Positions 15,387-18,721 of a stretch of DNA of 18,721 nucleotides are shown one piece after another; the stretch's first letter is position 1; the number at the start of each line of letters is the position of its first letter. The stretch is from Clostridia bacterium (GTDB taxonomy: Bacteria > Bacillota_A > Clostridia > Christensenellales > Aristaeellaceae). The notes beneath the pieces are model-generated. The model saw only the letters and a program-made list of their open reading frames with translations. It had not been told where the DNA came from and made no database searches. Location of the stretch: positions 1 to 18,721 of the forward strand of contig WRHG01000011.1 in assembly GCA_009783365.1 (NCBI GenBank), read 5' to 3'. The position numbers and the translations under genes are program-made.

Positions 15387-16688
15387 ATGAAGCGGATCAT
15401 CACCCGGGTGGAAGCCAATTCGGTTGCGGAGCGGCATGGACTCCTGCCCGGCGACGGGTTGCTGAGCATCGACGGGGAAGCCTTGCTGGATGAAATTGAT
15501 TATCAGGCGCTTACGTTTCCCGGATGCATCACGCTTGCGGTGCGGCGGGCGGACGGTCGGGAGGAGCGGGTAACCCTGCGCAAACATGAGGGCGAACCCC
15601 TGGGCCTCCGCCTGGACGAGAGCATGGCCCTGTCCCCCCGCATTTGCCGCAATCAATGCTTGTTTTGCTTTGTCGATCAATTACCTGCCGGTCTTCGCCC
15701 AAGCCTGTATATTAAGGACGATGACTGGCGCTATTCGCTGATGATGGGTAATTACGTGTCGCTGACCAATGTGGACGAGGCGGAGTTCGAGCGGATGATC
15801 AAGCGGCGGGCGTCTCCGTTATACATCAGCGTCCACGCTACGGATCCGGCGCTGCGCCGGCGCATTATGAACAACCGTTCCGCCGGGGAATTAATGAACA
15901 AGCTGCAGCGGCTTAAAAACGCCGGCCTGCGTTTTCACTGCCAGGTAGTGGTCTGTCCCGGCTACAACGATGGTGATGCGCTGCTTCAGACCCTGCGGGA
16001 CCTCCAGGGGTTGGCCCCGTCAGCTGCCAGCGTGGCGCTGGTACCCGTGGGGTTGACAAAATGGCGGCAGGGATTAGAGGAGCTCCGGCCCCTGGACGGC
16101 GAAGGAGCCCGAAAATTGCTAAAGGATATTGCCCCCCTTCAGGAAGCGTGCCGGGAAACCTTGGGCACCACCTTTGTTTTTCCCAGCGACGAGATCTTCT
16201 GCCTGGCCGGGGCGGACATCCCGCCTGAGGAATGGTATGAGCATTATCCCCAGATTGAGAATGGCGTGGGATTGCTGCGGCAAATCGAAAGCGAAATCAC
16301 GGAAGCGGAACAAGGGCAGAAACGTAGCTCCGTTAGTTCCGAAGCGATCGCTCTGGTTACGGGGGTTTCCGCCGCGCCTCACATTGCCCGGTTGGCGGAG
16401 CGTTTCGCGCCGGCAGGCGCAAGGGTTCAGGTGCTGCCCATCGTCAATCATTTTTTCGGTGAAACGGTCACCGTGGCCGGACTGGTCACAGGCGGAGATA
16501 TTCTGGCTCAACTGCCGGAGGAGTTAGCCGCGGACAGGCTGCTGATACCCGCTTGCATGCTTCGGCATGAGGGAGACTGCTTTTTGGACAATATGACGCT
16601 GGCGGCGTTTCAAAACCGCTGCCGCTTGCCTGTGAAGGTTGTGGATATTGGCGGCCAGGCGCTATACGACGCGCTGCGAGGACAATAA
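15387..16688 (+). CDS. DUF512 PDZ/radical-SAM protein
   Basis: This 433-aa protein has the standard three-part layout of the family. A PDZ-like N-terminus (about 1-65) carries HGLLPGDGLLSIDG. A radical-SAM core follows with the 4Fe-4S Cys motif CRNQCLFC (Cys87, Cys91, Cys94), then DDWRYSLMMGNYVSLTN and LYISVHATDP. The C-terminal DUF512 domain has NHFFGETVTVAGLVTGGDI and LRHEGDCFLDNMTL. Members are cytoplasmic and iron-sulfur dependent; their reaction is unknown. The ATG at 15387 has GAAGGAG about 7-8 nt upstream. der follows 45 bp downstream on the same strand, a pairing commonly seen in Clostridia, which hints at a ribosome or GTPase-linked role; that link is inference. All key Cys residues are intact. 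Confidence 0.93.
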   Translation: MKRIITRVEANSVAERHGLLPGDGLLSIDGEALLDEIDYQALTFPGCITLAVRRADGREERVTLRKHEGEPLGLRLDESMALSPRICRNQCLFCFVDQLPAGLRPSLYIKDDDWRYSLMMGNYVSLTNVDEAEFERMIKRRASPLYISVHATDPALRRRIMNNRSAGELMNKLQRLKNAGLRFHCQVVVCPGYNDGDALLQTLRDLQGLAPSAASVALVPVGLTKWRQGLEELRPLDGEGARKLLKDIAPLQEACRETLGTTFVFPSDEIFCLAGADIPPEEWYEHYPQIENGVGLLRQIESEITEAEQGQKRSSVSSEAIALVTGVSAAPHIARLAERFAPAGARVQVLPIVNHFFGETVTVAGLVTGGDILAQLPEELAADRLLIPACMLRHEGDCFLDNMTLAAFQNRCRLPVKVVDIGGQALYDALRGQ

Positions 16689-16733
16689 TAGCAAGCAGCG
16701 AAAGGCTGCGCGCCGAAAAAAAGGAGTGATGAT

Positions 16734-18065
16734 ATGGCTAAGCCCCTGGTAGCAATCGTGGGCCGCCCTAATGTGGGAAAGTCCACATTTTTCAATAAAG
16801 TTGCGGGCAAACGCCTATCCATCGTTGAGGATGAGCCCGGGGTGACCCGGGACCGGCTTTACGCGGACGTGGAGTGGATGGGACGCCGCTTTACGCTGAT
16901 TGATACGGGAGGCCTTGATCTGCGAAGTGAAGATATGTTTTTTTACGGGATGCGGGTTCAGGCGCAAATTGCCATGGATACCGCGGACGTGATCTGCTTT
17001 TTCACCGATGGGCGGGCGGGGATCAGCCCGGAGGACGAGGACGTGGCGGACTTCCTGCGACGGACGAAGAAGCCCTTGTTGCTGGTGGTGAACAAGATTG
17101 ACCATGCGGGGCTTAACGAAAACCTCTACGATTATTATGCGCTGGGCATGGGGGAACCCATTGCCGTCAGCAGCGCCAACATGCTGGGTCTGGGCGATTT
17201 GATGGAAGAGATCGTAAAGCGTCTGCCGCCTCCGGACGAGGATGAGCAGGAGGGTGACGAACCTGTGGTCCAGCTGGCGTTGGTGGGCAGGCCCAACGTA
17301 GGCAAAAGTTCCCTGTGCAACAAGCTGCTCTCCCAGGAGCGCGTTCTGGTCAGCGCCATTCCCGGCACCACGAGGGACGCGATCGACACCCTCTTCGTCG
17401 CCGGGGATGGCACCCGCTACAACATCATCGATACGGCCGGCATGAGGAAGAAAAAGTCTGTGGAGGAAGAAACCATTGAGCGGTACAGTGTACTGCGCGC
17501 CATAGCCGCCATTGATCGCTGCGATGTAGCCATCCTCATGATCGATGCCCAGGACGGGGTCACCGAACAGGACACGAAGATCGCCGGGCTGATCCTGGAT
17601 GCGGGAAAGGCTGTGATCGTGGCCGTCAACAAGTGGGATGCGCTAGAAAAGGATACCCGCACTCTGGAAACCTACCGAAAGCAGGTTGCCGCCGATTTGA
17701 AATTCATGAGCTACGCGCCTGTGCTGTTCCTCTCCGCCCTGACTGGCCAGCGGGTCCATACCGTGCTGCAAAAGACCAAGGAGGTATACGAGCAATACCG
17801 TAAACGAATTCCAACCGGCGTGCTGAACGAGGCCCTTGCAGATGCCCAAGCAAGCCTCCAGCCCCCTTCCGTCTCGGGCCGCCGCCTTAAAATTTATTAC
17901 GCCACCCAACAGGGAATCTGCCCGCCCACCTTTATCCTCTTTATCAATCACAAGGAATTGATGCACTTCGCCTATGAGCGCTATCTGGAAAACGCCTTCC
18001 GCAAAAGCTTTGGATTTAGCGGAGTACCCCTGCGCCTGATTTTACGGGAAAAGAAGGAGGAGTAG
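16734..18065 (+). CDS. der: Ribosome-assembly GTPase Der (EngA)
   Basis: Der is an essential double GTPase needed for maturation of the 50S subunit. The 443-aa product has two G domains and a C-terminal KH-like domain. Domain 1 shows GRPNVGKS (10-17), DTGG (57-60) and NKID (120-123). Domain 2 shows GRPNVGKS (185-192), DTAG (233-236) and NKWD (299-302). An acidic linker (PPPDEDEQEGDEP) joins them. The KH-like part (about 350-440) includes KIYYATQ and PPTFILFINH. Length is typical. The ATG at 16734 is preceded by AAGGAG with good spacing. The gene sits 45 bp behind the DUF512 gene; a small GCAGC/GCTGC hairpin (16695-16709) lies in the gap, without a T-run. The asd promoter begins 7 bp after its stop. 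Confidence 0.98.
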   Translation: MAKPLVAIVGRPNVGKSTFFNKVAGKRLSIVEDEPGVTRDRLYADVEWMGRRFTLIDTGGLDLRSEDMFFYGMRVQAQIAMDTADVICFFTDGRAGISPEDEDVADFLRRTKKPLLLVVNKIDHAGLNENLYDYYALGMGEPIAVSSANMLGLGDLMEEIVKRLPPPDEDEQEGDEPVVQLALVGRPNVGKSSLCNKLLSQERVLVSAIPGTTRDAIDTLFVAGDGTRYNIIDTAGMRKKKSVEEETIERYSVLRAIAAIDRCDVAILMIDAQDGVTEQDTKIAGLILDAGKAVIVAVNKWDALEKDTRTLETYRKQVAADLKFMSYAPVLFLSALTGQRVHTVLQKTKEVYEQYRKRIPTGVLNEALADAQASLQPPSVSGRRLKIYYATQQGICPPTFILFINHKELMHFAYERYLENAFRKSFGFSGVPLRLILREKKEE

Positions 18066-18071
18066 TGGGAA

Positions 18072-18100
18072 TTGACATGGATTTTTGGTTGCGGTATTCT
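18072..18100 (+). promoter_or_regulatory. asd: Sigma-A promoter of asd
   Basis: A perfect -35 TTGACA (18072-18077), a 17-nt spacer and -10 TATTCT (18095-18100), starting 7 bp after the der stop codon. The start point is near 18107, leaving a leader of about 75 nt that holds only two very small potential stems (TGCG/CGCA and AGGG/CCCT). Confidence 0.8.
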
Positions 18101-18182
18101 TTGGGTACAAGCGTACACGGTGCGTCTTGGCGCATTCTGTTAAGGATCAAGGGTTAGCCCCTGTGAAAAGAGAGGTTGACAT

Positions 18183-18721
18183 ATGCGGGACTATCGGGTG
18201 GGGATCATTGGCGCCACCGGCATGGTGGGCCAGAGATTCATACGGCTTCTGGCGGAACATCCCTGGTTTCGGGTTACATGCCTGGCGGCAAGCAGCAATA
18301 GTGCGGGCAAAACCTACCGGGAAGCTGTGAGGGAATGGGCTTCCGCTGAAGCAGCCATACCGGAGAGTATCGCCGGTATGACGGTTATGGATGCCGCTGA
18401 TATCAATTCCATCGCGGCTCTGGTGGATTTTGTCTTCTGCGCCGTAAACATGAAAAAGGATGAAACGCTTGCCCTGGAGGAACGCTATGCCCGGGCGGAG
18501 ATCCCTGTGGTAAGCAACAACAGCGCCAACCGCCTGACGCCGGACGTTCCCATGCTGATCCCGGAGATCAACGGCCATCACGCGGGGTTGATTCCGGCTC
18601 AGAAAAAGCGCTTGGGCACCAAGACAGGCTTTATTGTGGTGAAACCCAATTGCAGCATCCAGAGCTATGTGCCCGCCCTATGGCCGCTTTTGGATTTTGG
18701 CCCGGAAAAGCTGATCGCATG
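18183..18721 (+). CDS. asd: Aspartate-semialdehyde dehydrogenase (5' part, cut by window edge)
   Basis: It makes L-aspartate 4-semialdehyde from aspartyl phosphate with NADPH, the branch point to lysine/diaminopimelate, threonine and methionine. Only the first 179 residues are in the window; the frame stays open to the edge. The NADP-binding start is [13 protein letters not shown] (8-20), followed by VVSNNSANR and VPMLIPEIN. The catalytic Cys lies in [11 protein letters not shown] near residue 159. The sequence style is that of the archaeal/fungal-like Asd type found in many Clostridia, not the E. coli type. The ATG at 18183 has AGAGAGG about 7 nt upstream. It has its own promoter behind der. 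The C-terminal part, with the substrate-binding and dimer region, cannot be judged. Confidence 0.94.
   Translation, partial: MRDYRVGIIGATGMVGQRFIRLLAEHPWFRVTCLAASSNSAGKTYREAVREWASAEAAIPESIAGMTVMDAADINSIAALVDFVFCAVNMKKDETLALEERYARAEIPVVSNNSANRLTPDVPMLIPEINGHHAGLIPAQKKRLGTKTGFIVVKPNCSIQSYVPALWPLLDFGPEKLIA

Noticed and set aside
16695..16709. Terminator between the DUF512 gene and der
   Set aside because: The GCAGC/GCTGC stem has only 5 bp and is followed by A residues, not T residues, on the coding strand; no new promoter follows.
18101..18182. Lysine riboswitch or leader-peptide attenuator before asd
   Set aside because: The leader of about 75 nt is far shorter than a lysine riboswitch. A possible 7-codon frame from GTG at 18120 has no Shine-Dalgarno and no run of regulatory codons, and no terminator stem follows.
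1..18721. Mobile element, prophage, CRISPR array or defence system
   Set aside because: I found no transposase, integrase, inverted-repeat pair, regular repeat array or recognisable defence gene; the NYN-LOTUS protein alone is not enough to call one.

Overview
The window looks like chromosomal DNA of a member of the Bacillota, most likely class Clostridia. It is moderately GC-rich, has strong Shine-Dalgarno sequences of the AGGAGG type and clear sigma-A promoters. It also carries DUF512 radical-SAM next to der, a YerB/DUF3048 protein, a PepV-type dipeptidase, a PatB/MalY aminotransferase and a bacterial type A RNase P RNA, a combination typical of Clostridia. This assignment is inferred from family content and signal style. 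I see no insertion sequence, prophage, CRISPR array or tRNA. The window is dense, housekeeping and apparently vertically inherited.

Layout. From 24 to 15191 everything reads leftward (minus strand); from 15387 to the right edge everything reads rightward. The switch is a 195-bp divergent promoter region at 15192-15386. Leftward, in order of transcription, the first unit has a strong promoter at 15254-15283 and comprises a DUF3048 exported protein, a polytopic membrane protein with a Pro/Glu-rich tail, an RsuA-like pseudouridine synthase, an RsmC/YbxB-like methyltransferase, a PatB/MalY C-S lyase/aminotransferase and a PepV-like dipeptidase. No terminator is visible before rnpB (RNase P RNA), which has its own extended -10 promoter and a good intrinsic terminator. 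The second unit has a promoter at 8153-8182 and comprises release factor 3 (prfC), typA/bipA and a secreted protein of unknown function whose start overlaps the typA stop (ATGA); an intrinsic terminator follows. The third has a probable promoter overlapping that terminator and comprises an NYN nuclease-like protein with two OST-HTH (LOTUS) domains, then glutamine-dependent NAD+ synthetase (nadE).

Rightward, a DUF512 PDZ/radical-SAM protein and the ribosome-assembly GTPase der form one unit. A consensus promoter then drives asd (aspartate-semialdehyde dehydrogenase), which runs off the right edge.

Theme. Many genes here serve RNA and the ribosome: RF3, TypA, Der, an rRNA pseudouridine synthase, a probable rRNA methyltransferase, RNase P RNA and a putative RNA-directed NYN/LOTUS protein. 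NAD, cysteine/methionine, peptide and aspartate-family metabolism make up most of the rest. I found no convincing new multi-gene system. The items most worth a second look are the unknown secreted protein coupled to typA, the unknown membrane protein, and the NYN-LOTUS protein. All motif positions were read by eye from the translation; no database search or structure prediction was run.
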